Positions 24,841 to 33,132 of a stretch of 64,000 nucleotides of DNA are shown piece after piece. Below the pieces are notes generated by a model, which was not told the origin of the DNA, did no database searches, and worked only from the letters and a program-made list of their open reading frames with translations. The position numbers and the translations under genes are program-made. This DNA is from CAZPKH01 sp964587165. GTDB taxonomy: Bacteria; Bacteroidota; Bacteroidia; Bacteroidales; Muribaculaceae. Each line of letters starts with the position of its first letter. The stretch's first letter is position 1. The DNA lies in NCBI GenBank assembly GCA_964587165.1, contig CAZPKH010000002.1:1-64000 (forward strand), in the 5' to 3' direction.

Positions 24841-25812
24841 TCAGTCTATCCCGAATGTGTGTTTTATCAGCAGGCGCAGATCACGCACCAATGCTGCCGC
24901 GGGGGTGATGAAGGGGCGCACCAGCGGCTGCTGCTCGGGAGTGAATACTTTCAGTCCGGCAGGGCAGCATCTTATGTTCATAGGCCCGCTGAGTTTTATC
25001 GGCTCGCCGTCGACGTGCACTGCGTCGCCGTGCGAACGCTCAATGATGACCGACGGTGCGCGAAACGACGATACGAGGGCATTGTTGGCGATATTGCCAT
25101 TGAGCAGATCGAATGCCAGAAGCGAAGATTGCAGTGCATTCCCTTTGTGTATCAGGGTGATGTCGAGCAATCCGTCGTCGATCGAAGCCTTTGGCGCTAT
25201 GTAGGCGTTGTTGCCGTACTGCGAGGCGTTGCATACGGCTATAAGAAATGCCTCGTCGGTGATCTTCTCACCCTCGATGCTTATGGAGTATTCGGCGGGG
25301 GTAAAGTTGTGATATGTCTCGAATGCACTTTTTATATAGGTCGAAAATCCGCGGCTCCCTTTATGAGCGAAGTTGTGGCTCACGTCGGCGTCGAAACCCA
25401 CGCCGCAAGTACAGAAGAAGAACAGGTCGTTGAGCCGTCCGTAGTCGATGGTGCGGACATTGTCGCGGGCGATCACCCCTACACTCTCGGCGGCATCGAT
25501 CGGTATGTCGAGATGTCGAGCCAGGCCGTTGCCCGACCCGCACGGCACTATGCCCAGCGGTACCTCGGTGTCGCACAGAGCTCGGGCCGTCTCGTTGATT
25601 GTGCCGTCGCCGCCGGCAGCTATCACGGCATCATATTTCTGTGCTACAGCCTGCGCTGCAAGCGAAGTGGCATCGCCGGGGCCTTTGGTGAGCTCTACGT
25701 CGATATGCCACCCCAACGGAAAGAGCTGCCCGACTATAAAGTCGGCCAGCCCCTCCTTTTTGGATGTTCCTGCGATAGGATTTATTATGAGAAGAACTCT
25801 CTTGTCCATCAT
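24841..25812 (-). CDS. Diacylglycerol kinase-family lipid kinase (DagK/YegS-like)
   Basis: A 323-residue protein with the DAGK catalytic opening RVLLIINPIAGTSKK, the nucleotide motif AAGGDGTINETARAL and PCGSGNGLARHL. A beta-sandwich C-terminal half holds DDGLLDITLI and AVHVDGEPI. It would phosphorylate a lipid such as diacylglycerol at the inner membrane. The start (ATGATG) overlaps the stop of the oxidoreductase gamma subunit, so it is the last gene of that operon although its function is unrelated. Confidence 0.9.
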   Translation of the reverse strand: MMDKRVLLIINPIAGTSKKEGLADFIVGQLFPLGWHIDVELTKGPGDATSLAAQAVAQKYDAVIAAGGDGTINETARALCDTEVPLGIVPCGSGNGLARHLDIPIDAAESVGVIARDNVRTIDYGRLNDLFFFCTCGVGFDADVSHNFAHKGSRGFSTYIKSAFETYHNFTPAEYSISIEGEKITDEAFLIAVCNASQYGNNAYIAPKASIDDGLLDITLIHKGNALQSSLLAFDLLNGNIANNALVSSFRAPSVIIERSHGDAVHVDGEPIKLSGPMNIRCCPAGLKVFTPEQQPLVRPFITPAAALVRDLRLLIKHTFGID

Positions 25813-26348
25813 TCTTTTACGAGCTCCATGCCGCGCATTATAGCGTCGCGGTTGAGCGGGAGCAGGTGGTGGTGACGTTCAGGAAGTGTCTTCTTGAGCG
25901 CTTTCATCACTGATTCGATGGGCACCATCGGTTTGAGTTTGAGCAGCGCACCGAGAATTATCATGTTGTAAGTCTTGGTGTTGTTCATCTCAATGGCAGC
26001 CTCCATGGCGTCGATACCGTACACTTTGATATCTTTACGCTCGGGGGCGCGATGTATGCCGTAGGTGTCGTATATGAGAATGCCGCCGGGTTTTACACGC
26101 GATTCAAACTTGTCGATCGACTGCTGGTTGAGAGCCACGACAGCATCGTATGTGTCGAGCACGGGCGAGCTGATAGCCTGATCGCTGAGGATCACCGTGA
26201 CATTAGCTGTACCACCACGCTGCTCAGGCCCGTAGGATGGCATCCATGTGACTTCCAGATTGTCCATCAGTCCTGCATATGCCAGAATCTTGCCCATGGA
26301 GAGCACGCCCTGACCGCCGAAGCCGGCTACGATAATTTCCTCTTTCAT
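25809..26348 (-). CDS. 2-Oxoacid:ferredoxin oxidoreductase, gamma subunit
   Basis: A 179-residue protein with the POR gamma-domain opening EEIIVAGFGGQGVLSMGKIL and the block MPSYGPEQRGGTANVTVILSD. It forms one part of a ferredoxin-dependent complex that oxidatively decarboxylates 2-oxoacids, or carboxylates acyl-CoAs in reverse. It overlaps the beta subunit by four bases and the lipid kinase by four bases. Confidence 0.93.
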   Translation of the reverse strand: MKEEIIVAGFGGQGVLSMGKILAYAGLMDNLEVTWMPSYGPEQRGGTANVTVILSDQAISSPVLDTYDAVVALNQQSIDKFESRVKPGGILIYDTYGIHRAPERKDIKVYGIDAMEAAIEMNNTKTYNMIILGALLKLKPMVPIESVMKALKKTLPERHHHLLPLNRDAIMRGMELVKE

Positions 26349-27115
26349 TTTTCAACGGTGTTTTTAAGGTCGCCAAGGGGGTATTTGGCAAACATGTGTT
26401 CTTCCATCCATTTGTTAGCTTTGTCGGGCGACATTTTCCAACCCGAGTTGCAGGTCGACACGACTTCGACTACTGATGTGCCGCGGCCTTCCATGGCATT
26501 CTTAAATGCCTGTGTGAGGGCTTTTTTGGTTTTGCGCACAGCAGCTGCGGTGTGGACGCTCTGACGGGTGACGTAGCATGTACCGTCGAGCTCGGCAAGC
26601 AGTTTGGACATAGCCAGGGGGTAGCCGTTGAGGTCGATACGGCGACCGTAAGGTGTGGTGGCTGTCTTCATGCCCTCGAGAGTGGTGGGAGCCATCTGGC
26701 CGCCGGTCATACCGTAAATGGCGTTGTTGATGAAGATTATCACGATATTCTCGCCGCGGTTGGCTGCATGGATTGTCTCGCAGGTACCTATGGCGGCGAG
26801 GTCGCCGTCGCCCTGGTAGGTGAATACCATACGGTCGGGCATGAGGCGTTTCACTGCCGATGCGATTGCGGGAGCGCGACCGTGGGCGGCCTCGATCCAG
26901 TCGACGTCGACATAATTGTAAGCAAACACGGCGCAACCTACGGGTGCCACACCGATTGTTTTATCCTCAAGGCCGAGCTCATCGATCACTTCGGCCACCA
27001 CTTTGTGCACCACGCCGTGCGAGCAGCCGGGGCAGTAGTGCATGTGGTTGTCGTTGAGCAAGCGGGGCTTCTGGGCGACAATATTTTGGGGTTGTTTTAT
27101 CTCTTCGAGTGTCAT
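26345..27115 (-). CDS. 2-Oxoacid:ferredoxin oxidoreductase, beta (TPP-binding) subunit
   Basis: A 256-residue subunit. HYCPGCSHGVVHKVVAEV holds the Cys motif of the family. The TPP/Mg motif is GDGDLAAIGTCETIHAANR, followed by FINNAIYGMTGGQMAPTT. Together with alpha it forms the thiamine active site. The sequence resembles the KorB/VorA branch more than pyruvate oxidoreductases, so 2-oxoglutarate or branched-chain 2-oxoacids are likely substrates. An 80-base gap with a hairpin separates it from alpha. Confidence 0.92.
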   Translation of the reverse strand: MTLEEIKQPQNIVAQKPRLLNDNHMHYCPGCSHGVVHKVVAEVIDELGLEDKTIGVAPVGCAVFAYNYVDVDWIEAAHGRAPAIASAVKRLMPDRMVFTYQGDGDLAAIGTCETIHAANRGENIVIIFINNAIYGMTGGQMAPTTLEGMKTATTPYGRRIDLNGYPLAMSKLLAELDGTCYVTRQSVHTAAAVRKTKKALTQAFKNAMEGRGTSVVEVVSTCNSGWKMSPDKANKWMEEHMFAKYPLGDLKNTVEK

Positions 27116-27137
27116 TGTTTGGAGTTTTTTGTGGTTT

Positions 27138-27184
27138 TAGTTTTTTGATTCTCCGGACGCATGATCCGGAGGGTTGTCAAAACT
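27138..27184 (-). repeat. Intercistronic hairpin between alpha and beta subunit genes
   Basis: CTCCGGA (27151-27157) and TCCGGAG (27165-27171) form a perfect stem with a seven-base loop, and flanking TTAGTTTTTTGA / TCAAAACTAA can extend it with a small bulge. On the minus strand it is followed by A-rich, not U-rich, sequence. So it is more likely an mRNA processing or stability element than a terminator. Confidence 0.6.
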
Positions 27185-27195
27185 AAGGTTTAAGG

Positions 27196-28281
27196 TCAGG
27201 CCTCGGGGAAGTCTTCGTGGAACGCTTTGAGTACCTCGTCGGGGTTGGGCACGATACCTCCCATACGTCCGAAGTGGAACACCGGCACGCGACCGTTCAC
27301 TGCCAGACGCACGTCTTCCACCATCTGGCCGGCGTTGATCTCGACGGTCAGTATACCTTTGACCTGTTTCGAAAGCTCGGCGATACGGTCGGTGGGGAAG
27401 GGCCACAGGGTGATGGGGCGTATCAGGCCGATCTTGATGCCCTGAGCACGGGCGTCCTCGATAGCCTTGAGGCAGATGCGCGCTATCGAGCCGAAGGCCA
27501 CGATCAGATACTCGGCATCTTCAGTATAATACTCCTGATAGCGCACCTCTTCGGCGGCGATCTTCTTATAGTTCTCCTGCAGGCGTATGTTGTTGACCTC
27601 CATATTGGCCGAATCGAGCTCAAGGGTAGTCATCACGTTGCGCTCCTTGCGGCCTCGCTTGCCGGTGGTAGCCCAGGGGCACTGCTTGGCGATCTCCTCG
27701 TCGGTGCGACGCGGACGGAAGGGCGGGAGCACGACTTTCTCCATCATCTGGCCCACGATACCGTCGGCGAGAATCATCACGGGGTTGCGGTGCTTGAAGG
27801 CCAGATCGAAGCCAAGGCCTACAAAGTCGGCCATCTCCTGTACGCTCGACGGAGCGAGCACGATGAGGTGATAGTCGCCGTGGCCGCCGCCTTTGGTGGC
27901 CTGGAAATAGTCGGCCTGCGAGGGCTGGATGGTGCCGAGGCCGGGGCCGCCGCGCATCACATTGAGGATCAGAGCCGGAAGCTGACCGGCGGCAATATAG
28001 CTGATACCCTCCTGCTTGAGGCTCACACCGGGGCTCGACGACGATGTCATCACGGCTTTACCGCAGGCAGCGCCGCCATACACCATATTGATGGCAGCTA
28101 CCTCGCTCTCAGCCTGAAGCACGACCATGCCTGTGGTGTCCCACGGCATCAACTCTTCGAGGGTCTCGAGCACCTCGCTCTGGGGGGTGATGGGGTACCC
28201 GAAATAGCCATCACAACCGTAGCGCACGGCTGCATGGGCGATGGCCTCGTTACCTTTCATCAAACGAACATCTTCTTCCAT
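27196..28281 (-). CDS. vorB: 2-Oxoacid:ferredoxin oxidoreductase, alpha subunit (VorB-like)
   Basis: A 361-residue subunit with pyrimidine-binding and transketolase-C-like domains: LMKGNEAIAHAAVRYGC, YFGYPITPQSEVLE, LQAESEVAAINMVYGGAACG, TSSSSPGVSLKQEG and RGGPGLGTIQPSQADYFQ. In Bacteroidetes this protein is usually annotated as 3-methyl-2-oxobutanoate dehydrogenase subunit VorB. The true substrate may be 2-oxoglutarate or branched-chain 2-oxoacids. It lies 32 bases after the ferredoxin gene. Confidence 0.92.
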   Translation of the reverse strand: MEEDVRLMKGNEAIAHAAVRYGCDGYFGYPITPQSEVLETLEELMPWDTTGMVVLQAESEVAAINMVYGGAACGKAVMTSSSSPGVSLKQEGISYIAAGQLPALILNVMRGGPGLGTIQPSQADYFQATKGGGHGDYHLIVLAPSSVQEMADFVGLGFDLAFKHRNPVMILADGIVGQMMEKVVLPPFRPRRTDEEIAKQCPWATTGKRGRKERNVMTTLELDSANMEVNNIRLQENYKKIAAEEVRYQEYYTEDAEYLIVAFGSIARICLKAIEDARAQGIKIGLIRPITLWPFPTDRIAELSKQVKGILTVEINAGQMVEDVRLAVNGRVPVFHFGRMGGIVPNPDEVLKAFHEDFPEA

Positions 28282-28313
28282 TGTTTTTTCAGGTTTTCAG
28301 TTAGATTTTCGGG

Positions 28314-28544
28314 TTACTTCTCAACTACTCGATAAACGGTGAAACATCCGTCAGGACAAACGGTGGCGCAGGCGGCGCAACCGATGCACTTCTCGGCTTC
28401 GACGACGTAGGCGAAATGATAGCCGCGGTCGTTCACTTCTTTGGGGTGAAGTGCAAGCACTCCACAGGGGCAGGCGACTACACAGAGGTTGCAACCCTTG
28501 CAGCGCTCGGTGTTAATGTCAACAGCACCATGTACTTTAGCCAT
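28314..28544 (-). CDS. 4Fe-4S ferredoxin subunit of the 2-oxoacid oxidoreductase
   Basis: A 76-residue protein with two CxxCxxCxxxCP clusters: CKGCNLCVVACPCG (about 17-30) and CIGCAACATVCPDG (about 54-67). It would carry electrons from the TPP centre to soluble ferredoxin. It is the first gene of the delta-alpha-beta-gamma operon and has a full-consensus promoter about 40 bases upstream. Confidence 0.93.
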   Translation of the reverse strand: MAKVHGAVDINTERCKGCNLCVVACPCGVLALHPKEVNDRGYHFAYVVEAEKCIGCAACATVCPDGCFTVYRVVEK

Positions 28545-28586
28545 AGTTGTATTGATAGTTTAGGTGTTAGATGGTTGGTTACACTG

Positions 28587-28618
28587 CAAATGTATTAAAA
28601 TTTTGTATTATTTCCAAA
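28587..28618 (-). promoter_or_regulatory. Promoter of the 2-oxoacid oxidoreductase operon
   Basis: Minus-strand TTTG (28615-28618), 20 bases, then TACATTTG (28587-28594): a complete Bacteroidetes promoter. The leader to the ferredoxin start is about 36 bases. Confidence 0.8.
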
Positions 28619-28627
28619 CTTTAACAC

Positions 28628-29356
28628 TTACTTAACATATCCTGTATTCTCACGTGAAACGACATCTCGAATCTCCGCAAGACAGCTTATTCGGACGGCT
28701 GCTGCCGGGGTAGGCTTGTCCGAATCTGCTGAAAGATAGGCGGCACGCCACCCTGCTGCGAGGGCTCCGGCTATGTCGGTAGCGGGATTGTCGCCTACCA
28801 TGAGATTTTCGGCGGGGTCTGTCGAACCGGCCATCTGCATGGCTGCTTCAAATATCCCGCGTGCGGGTTTTGCCGCGCCGACTGCTTCGCTGACGACAAC
28901 GTGGTCGATATATCCGTCCAGTCCGCACGCCGTGAGCTTAAGCTGCTGGATGCCGTCGAAGCCGTTTGATAGCGCCCCGATGGTGTAACCCATATTTTTG
29001 AGGGCTTTCAGGGTCGGGGCCGCCCCGCCGATTGTATGCGGCTCGCGGGCGAGCGTGTCGAGATACGCCTGATCCATTTCGGGTGCTTTCTGCCGGGCGA
29101 TAATCTCGGGCATTCCGGCTTCGACGAGAGGACGGATAAACCGCCGAGTGCGCAGGGTACGTTCGTCGATCACCCCGGCCTCATAGTCGCGCCACACGTC
29201 GGCGTTGTGTTTATGGTAGCAGTCTACCCACGCCTGAGCTGATCCAAAAAGGCTTTCCAGGCCGAACTGCCGGTATGTGACGTGAAGGGCTGTGAGCGAG
29301 TTGCGACGGAAGTCGACAAGTGTATCGTCTATGTCAAACCATATGTTGCGGATCAT
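28628..29356 (-). CDS. HAD-family hydrolase (YjjG-like nucleotidase type)
   Basis: The start is the ATG at 29356, which overlaps the transporter stop (ATGA). The 242-residue product has HAD motif I FDIDDTLVDFRRN (DxDxT), motif II around LSNGFDG, the conserved Lys in AVGAAKPARGIF, and motif IV VGDNPATDIAGA. A helical cap lies between motifs I and II. It resembles YjjG-type pyrimidine nucleotidases, but HAD specificity cannot be read from sequence. It is co-transcribed with a queuosine-precursor transporter and so comes under the same riboswitch candidate; whether it acts on a related nucleotide is speculation. Confidence 0.85.
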   Translation of the reverse strand: MIRNIWFDIDDTLVDFRRNSLTALHVTYRQFGLESLFGSAQAWVDCYHKHNADVWRDYEAGVIDERTLRTRRFIRPLVEAGMPEIIARQKAPEMDQAYLDTLAREPHTIGGAAPTLKALKNMGYTIGALSNGFDGIQQLKLTACGLDGYIDHVVVSEAVGAAKPARGIFEAAMQMAGSTDPAENLMVGDNPATDIAGALAAGWRAAYLSADSDKPTPAAAVRISCLAEIRDVVSRENTGYVK

Positions 29357-30063
29357 AGCTCGCTCAACTTCCACCATTTATAGGAGATATTGCGGTCGGT
29401 CACATCGCCGCCCTCTATGGCGCGGAGCTTGCCGACGACGCGGAGTGTGACAGGGAGGATAAGAATCTCGTAGACGGTCTTTATACAGATCTGTGTGACG
29501 ATGAGTGTACCGATCACTCCCAGCGGTAGAATGCCGAAGAAGGCAGCAGGGAAGAATATCAGCGAGTCGACACCTTCGCCGAAGATGGTGGAGAGGATGG
29601 CGCGCAGCGAGAACCCTTTGCCGTGGTCGGAGTGAGCCTTCATGCGGCTCATTACGTAGGCATTGACCATCGAACCGCACAGAAACGCGGCAAAGCTGGC
29701 GGCACAGATTCGCGGGGCGGCTCCGAAGATTGTCGACATGGCATCCTGAGCCAGCCACGAAGTGTCGCCGGGGAGCCAAATAGCAAGCTGGAGTATCACG
29801 GTGACGAGCATATTCATCAGAAAACCGAGCCATATCACAAGGCGCGCTTTGGCGAAGCCGTAGACCTCAACGAGGCAGTCGGCTATGATGTAGCTCACCG
29901 GAAAGACTATCACGCCGGCAGTCGATGTCAGCGGCCCGATCCGTATGGTCTTGAGCTCGATGAGGTTTGACGCGATAAGAAACACGCAGAAAAGCACTGC
30001 AAGGATAAGGAACGTGGGGGAGAGGGTGGCGCGGGTGGCCGAAGCTGAAGAATTTGTTGTCAT
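29353..30063 (-). CDS. Queuosine precursor transporter (YhhQ/QPTR family)
   Basis: A 236-residue membrane protein with about six helices. The vitamin-uptake-like/YhhQ signature is visible: LIASNLIELKTI, VIVFPVSYIIADCLVEVYGF, FGAAPRI and STIFGEGVDSLIFFPAAF. E. coli YhhQ imports 7-cyano-7-deazaguanine and 7-aminomethyl-7-deazaguanine. This protein probably salvages such bases for queuosine in tRNA. A preQ1-I-like RNA element ends three bases before its ATG, which strongly supports the assignment. The HAD gene overlaps its 3' end by four bases. Confidence 0.92.
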   Translation of the reverse strand: MTTNSSASATRATLSPTFLILAVLFCVFLIASNLIELKTIRIGPLTSTAGVIVFPVSYIIADCLVEVYGFAKARLVIWLGFLMNMLVTVILQLAIWLPGDTSWLAQDAMSTIFGAAPRICAASFAAFLCGSMVNAYVMSRMKAHSDHGKGFSLRAILSTIFGEGVDSLIFFPAAFFGILPLGVIGTLIVTQICIKTVYEILILPVTLRVVGKLRAIEGGDVTDRNISYKWWKLSEL

Positions 30064-30066
30064 AAT

Positions 30067-30095
30067 CTTGTTTTTTAAGAGGTAGCAAGCACTCT
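30067..30095 (-). promoter_or_regulatory. preQ1-I riboswitch candidate upstream of the queuosine precursor transporter
   Basis: The minus-strand leader can form a preQ1 class I H-type pseudoknot. P1 is AGAG (30095-30092) with CUCU (30081-30078). The base just before the 3' P1 strand is C (30082), as in the ligand-reading C of known aptamers. The A-rich tail UAAAAAACAAG (30077-30067) resembles the B. subtilis queC tail. CUUG in the loop (30089-30086) pairs perfectly with CAAG (30070-30067) to make P2. The pseudoknot ends three bases before the transporter ATG, so ligand binding should block initiation. P1 is short (four pairs), which is the main doubt. Confidence 0.65.
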
Positions 30096-30107
30096 GTTGG
30101 TTAAAAT

Positions 30108-30135
30108 AGATATTTGATAATTTAGATATTTGATA
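30108..30135. repeat. 12-bp direct repeat upstream of the riboswitch candidate
   Basis: AGATATTTGATA occurs at 30108-30119 and 30124-30135, a 16-base period in an AT-rich stretch between the esterase stop and the riboswitch. It may be part of the promoter region or a protein-binding site; no full promoter was recognised here. Confidence 0.45.
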
Positions 30136-30136
30136 T

Positions 30137-30970
30137 TTAATGTTTCGGGAATTTTGATTTGAAGAAGTCGAGATGCTGCGGGAGCGACTCTTTCCAGTAT
30201 TTCCAGCTGTGGGAGCCGGGGCGATGGGTGAATGTGTGGTCGATGCCGCGACGGGTGAGGGCGGCGTCGAGAGCTCTGTTCACCTTATAAAAGAAGTCGG
30301 ACTCGCCGCAGTCGAAATAGATATTTAGCTGACCGGGCTGAAGAGTGTTTTCAGCGGCATACATCACGGTGTGTTTGCGCCAAAGCTCGGGATTGTCGGC
30401 ATACGCTCCGAGAGCCTGCTTCGACTTCCAGCGGTCGGGAAACTTCGAGATGTCGACTCCGCCACTCATCGAGGCAGCGTTGCCCCAGATGTCGGGGTGG
30501 TTTATTGCGAGCCAAAGCGCGCCGTGGCCGCCCATGCTCAAGCCTGTTATGGCACGCGAGTCGGCCGAGGCGAGAGTGGGGTAAGTGGCGTCGATATACG
30601 GCACGAGGTCGTCGACGATATAGCTCTCCATCTGCATCTTGGGATTGACGGTTGAATTCCAGTACCAACTGTCGCGTCCGTCCACGCACACCAGTATCAT
30701 GCCGTAATCGTCGGCCAGGGCGGGGAGGTTGAAATTGCGGGCCCAGTCGGTATGGTTGCCGTCGTAGCCGTTGAGCAGGTATACTGTAGGGTAGCGGGAC
30801 GTACTATCGGTGTAAGCATAGGTCGGCACGACAACCGCGGCGTGAGCGGGCGTCTGAATATTAGAGGTGGGCACGGTGATGATGCTCACCCCGTCGAAAG
30901 CAGCCGAAGCGGGTGCCTGAGCCTGCGCCGAGACGGCGCAAAGCAGCATGGCAATCAGTAGTTTAAGCAT
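30137..30970 (-). CDS. Secreted esterase, alpha/beta hydrolase (esterase D-like)
   Basis: A 277-residue protein with a signal peptide (about 1-19, ending VSAQAQA). The Esterase_D-type fold shows RYPTVYLLNGYDGNHTDW, the nucleophile elbow ITGLSMGGHGAL, an acid (FDCGESDFF) and a late His (PGSHSWKYW). Acting in the periplasm or outside the cell, it may remove acyl or feruloyl groups from glycans; the substrate is unknown. It is 17 bases after ychF. Confidence 0.88.
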   Translation of the reverse strand: MLKLLIAMLLCAVSAQAQAPASAAFDGVSIITVPTSNIQTPAHAAVVVPTYAYTDSTSRYPTVYLLNGYDGNHTDWARNFNLPALADDYGMILVCVDGRDSWYWNSTVNPKMQMESYIVDDLVPYIDATYPTLASADSRAITGLSMGGHGALWLAINHPDIWGNAASMSGGVDISKFPDRWKSKQALGAYADNPELWRKHTVMYAAENTLQPGQLNIYFDCGESDFFYKVNRALDAALTRRGIDHTFTHRPGSHSWKYWKESLPQHLDFFKSKFPKH

Positions 30971-30987
30971 ACTGTCGGGGAGAGAAG

Positions 30988-32088
30988 CTACACGTTAAAT
31001 CGGAAATGCATTATGTCACCATCCTGCACCACATACTCTTTGCCTTCGACGTTCATTTTGCCGGCCTCCTTGACGGCGGCTTCGGATCCGAGCGTCACAT
31101 AGTCGTCGTACTTTATCACTTCGGCGCGGATAAACCCTTTCTCGAAGTCGGTATGTATGATACCGGCGCATTTGGGAGCTTTGCTTCCGCGTACGAATGT
31201 CCATGCGCGGCACTCATCTTCGCCTGCGGTGAAGAATGTCTGAAGGTCGAGCAGGGCGTATGCCGAGCGGATAAGGCGGCTCACTCCCGACTCTTCAAGA
31301 CCCATCTCCTGAAGGAATTCCTGTCGCTCCTCCCATGTCTCGAGCTCGGCGATATCGCTTTCGGTAGCGGCCGCCACCACGAGCAGCTGAGCGTTCTCGT
31401 CGCGGATGGCTTCGCGCACGGCATCTACGTAAGCGTTGCCTGTGGCGGCTGAGGCATCGTCGACATTGCATACATACATCACCGGCTTGTTGGTGAGCAG
31501 GAAAAGCTCGCGGGCATATTTCTGTTCGTCGGGAGTCTCAAGCACGACAGAGCGCGCGGGGCGACCCGCTTCAAGTGCATCCTTATATTTCTTGAGCACT
31601 TCATACTGCATCTTGGCGCTCTTGTCGCCCGTGGCGGCGGCTTTCTGAGTCTTGGCGATGCGCTGATCGACAGTTTCAAGGTCGCGTATCTGCAGCTCGT
31701 AGTCTATTATCTCCTTGTCGCGCACGGGGTCGACCGTACCGTCGACGTGCGTTATATTCTCGTCGTCGAAGCACCGCAGCACATGGATTATGGCATCGGT
31801 TTCGCGGATGTTTGCCAGAAATTTGTTGCCGAGCCCTTCGCCCTTGCTTGCGCCCTTCACCAGACCGGCTATATCGACAATCTCGACCGTAGCGGGCACT
31901 ACGCTTTTAGGGTGGCACATCTCGACAAGTTTGTTGAGTCGCTCGTCCGGCACGGTTATGACCCCCACATTAGGCTCGATGGTGCAGAAAGGGAAGTTGG
32001 CGGACTGAGCTTTGGCATTGCTCAGACAATTGAACAGCGTCGACTTGCCCACATTCGGCAGGCCTACGATTCCACATTGTAATGACAT
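30988..32088 (-). CDS. ychF: Redox-regulated ATPase YchF (OLA1 family)
   Basis: A 366-residue Obg-related NTPase: G1 GLPNVGKSTLFNCL, then ANFPFCTIEPNVG, G3 DIAGLVKGASKGEGLGNKFL, and a C-terminal TGS domain with ARAWTF-like block CRAWTFVRGSKAPKCAG and the ending VQDGDIMHFRFNV. Family members prefer ATP and bind ribosomes. The gene lies between tatC and the esterase on the same strand with gaps of 14-18 bases. Confidence 0.96.
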   Translation of the reverse strand: MSLQCGIVGLPNVGKSTLFNCLSNAKAQSANFPFCTIEPNVGVITVPDERLNKLVEMCHPKSVVPATVEIVDIAGLVKGASKGEGLGNKFLANIRETDAIIHVLRCFDDENITHVDGTVDPVRDKEIIDYELQIRDLETVDQRIAKTQKAAATGDKSAKMQYEVLKKYKDALEAGRPARSVVLETPDEQKYARELFLLTNKPVMYVCNVDDASAATGNAYVDAVREAIRDENAQLLVVAAATESDIAELETWEERQEFLQEMGLEESGVSRLIRSAYALLDLQTFFTAGEDECRAWTFVRGSKAPKCAGIIHTDFEKGFIRAEVIKYDDYVTLGSEAAVKEAGKMNVEGKEYVVQDGDIMHFRFNV

Positions 32089-32102
32089 TGTATACTATTC
32101 TG

Positions 32103-32900
32103 TTATAATTGGTTTTCTGATTTCTTTTTATTCGCCGGCACAAGGGTGGCCGAGAGCTCCCACAGCAGAAAGAGCGGCAGGAAAACGACGATGAGCGTCA
32201 GCGGGTCGCCCGTCGGAGTAATGACAGCCGCAAGTATCAGCAGCGCCACGATGGCATGACGGCGATATGCGGCAAAAATACCTTTATGGAGCAGACCGAG
32301 CTTACCGAGCATCCATGCAAGCACCGGGAGCTCAAAGAGCAATCCGAGCAGCAGAATGAGCGTCAGGAAGTTGTCCATATACGAATCGAGCGATATGGTG
32401 TTGGGCACGGCGGGAGATATGCGATAGTCCGCTAAAAATCTTAGAGTAAGCGGAAAAACAACGAAATACCCCACGGCTATTCCGACAAAGAACAGCACGC
32501 AACCTCCGGCAAAAGTGCGCACTACCGGGCGACGCTCCGAGGGGTAGAGTGCGGGCGCGACAAAGCTCCATAGCAGCCACAGCAGCAGCGGCGTCGCCGT
32601 GACAAGAGCAAGCCACACCGAGGTCGACATATGGAGAAAGAACTGCGAGGCGAGCTGTATATTGATAAGCTGTATTGTCGTGGTGACAGCCTGAGCCGAC
32701 GCAATAGTCTCGAGGAGGCGGTATGTAGGGAAGTCAGGGCGACACGGCCAGAGGATCACATTGTCGAAGAGCCAGGGCATCGCTGCGAAGTAGCCCGCAG
32801 TAAGCAGTGCTACGACACCAAGCATACGGAATATTACCATGCGGAGCGCGTCCACATGGTCCCAGAAGCTCATCTCCGATGTCGGCTGCCGGCTGCTCAC
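32103..32900 (-). CDS. tatC: Sec-independent protein translocase TatC
   Basis: A 265-residue membrane protein with about six helices. The opening EMSFWDHVDALRMVIFRML carries the conserved FxxHxxELR-type motif in variant form. VALVTATPLLLWLLWSFVAPALYPSERR and FVGIAVGYFVVFPLTLRFL are typical of TatC. It binds twin-arginine signal peptides and moves folded proteins across the inner membrane. It overlaps tatA by four bases. Confidence 0.93.
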   Translation of the reverse strand: MSSRQPTSEMSFWDHVDALRMVIFRMLGVVALLTAGYFAAMPWLFDNVILWPCRPDFPTYRLLETIASAQAVTTTIQLINIQLASQFFLHMSTSVWLALVTATPLLLWLLWSFVAPALYPSERRPVVRTFAGGCVLFFVGIAVGYFVVFPLTLRFLADYRISPAVPNTISLDSYMDNFLTLILLLGLLFELPVLAWMLGKLGLLHKGIFAAYRRHAIVALLILAAVITPTGDPLTLIVVFLPLFLLWELSATLVPANKKKSENQL

Positions 32901-33100
32901 TTCTTATCGGAGGAGTCGTCCTTGAGTTGTTCGGTCACATCGTTCATCCCCTCCTTGAAGCTGCGCACACCTTTGCCGAGTCCGCGCATCAGCTCGGGTA
33001 TCTTGCGGCCGCCGAAAAGCAGCAGTACCACAAGTACGATAAGTATTATTTCGCCCGTACCAAGATTGAAAATGGCCGGAATAAGTGCTAATGAAGTCAT
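32897..33100 (-). CDS. tatA: Twin-arginine translocase TatA/TatE
   Basis: A 67-residue protein from the ATG at 33100 (MTSLALIPAIFNLGTGEIIL). One membrane helix is followed by FGGRKIPELMRGLGKGVRSFKEG, the TatA hinge and amphipathic helix, then a charged tail. A frame extending to 33127 is rejected because a -7 promoter box lies at 33125-33132. It forms the oligomeric pore of the Tat system with TatC. Confidence 0.93.
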   Translation of the reverse strand: MTSLALIPAIFNLGTGEIILIVLVVLLLFGGRKIPELMRGLGKGVRSFKEGMNDVTEQLKDDSSDKK

Positions 33101-33124
33101 ATAATAATATGTGTGTGAGAGGTG

Positions 33125-33132
33125 CAAAGTTA
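33125..33132 (-). promoter_or_regulatory. Probable -7 box for tatAC
   Basis: TAACTTTG on the minus strand matches TAnnTTTG and sits 24 bases before the tatA ATG chosen here. The -33 position has TTTT rather than TTTG. Confidence 0.5.
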
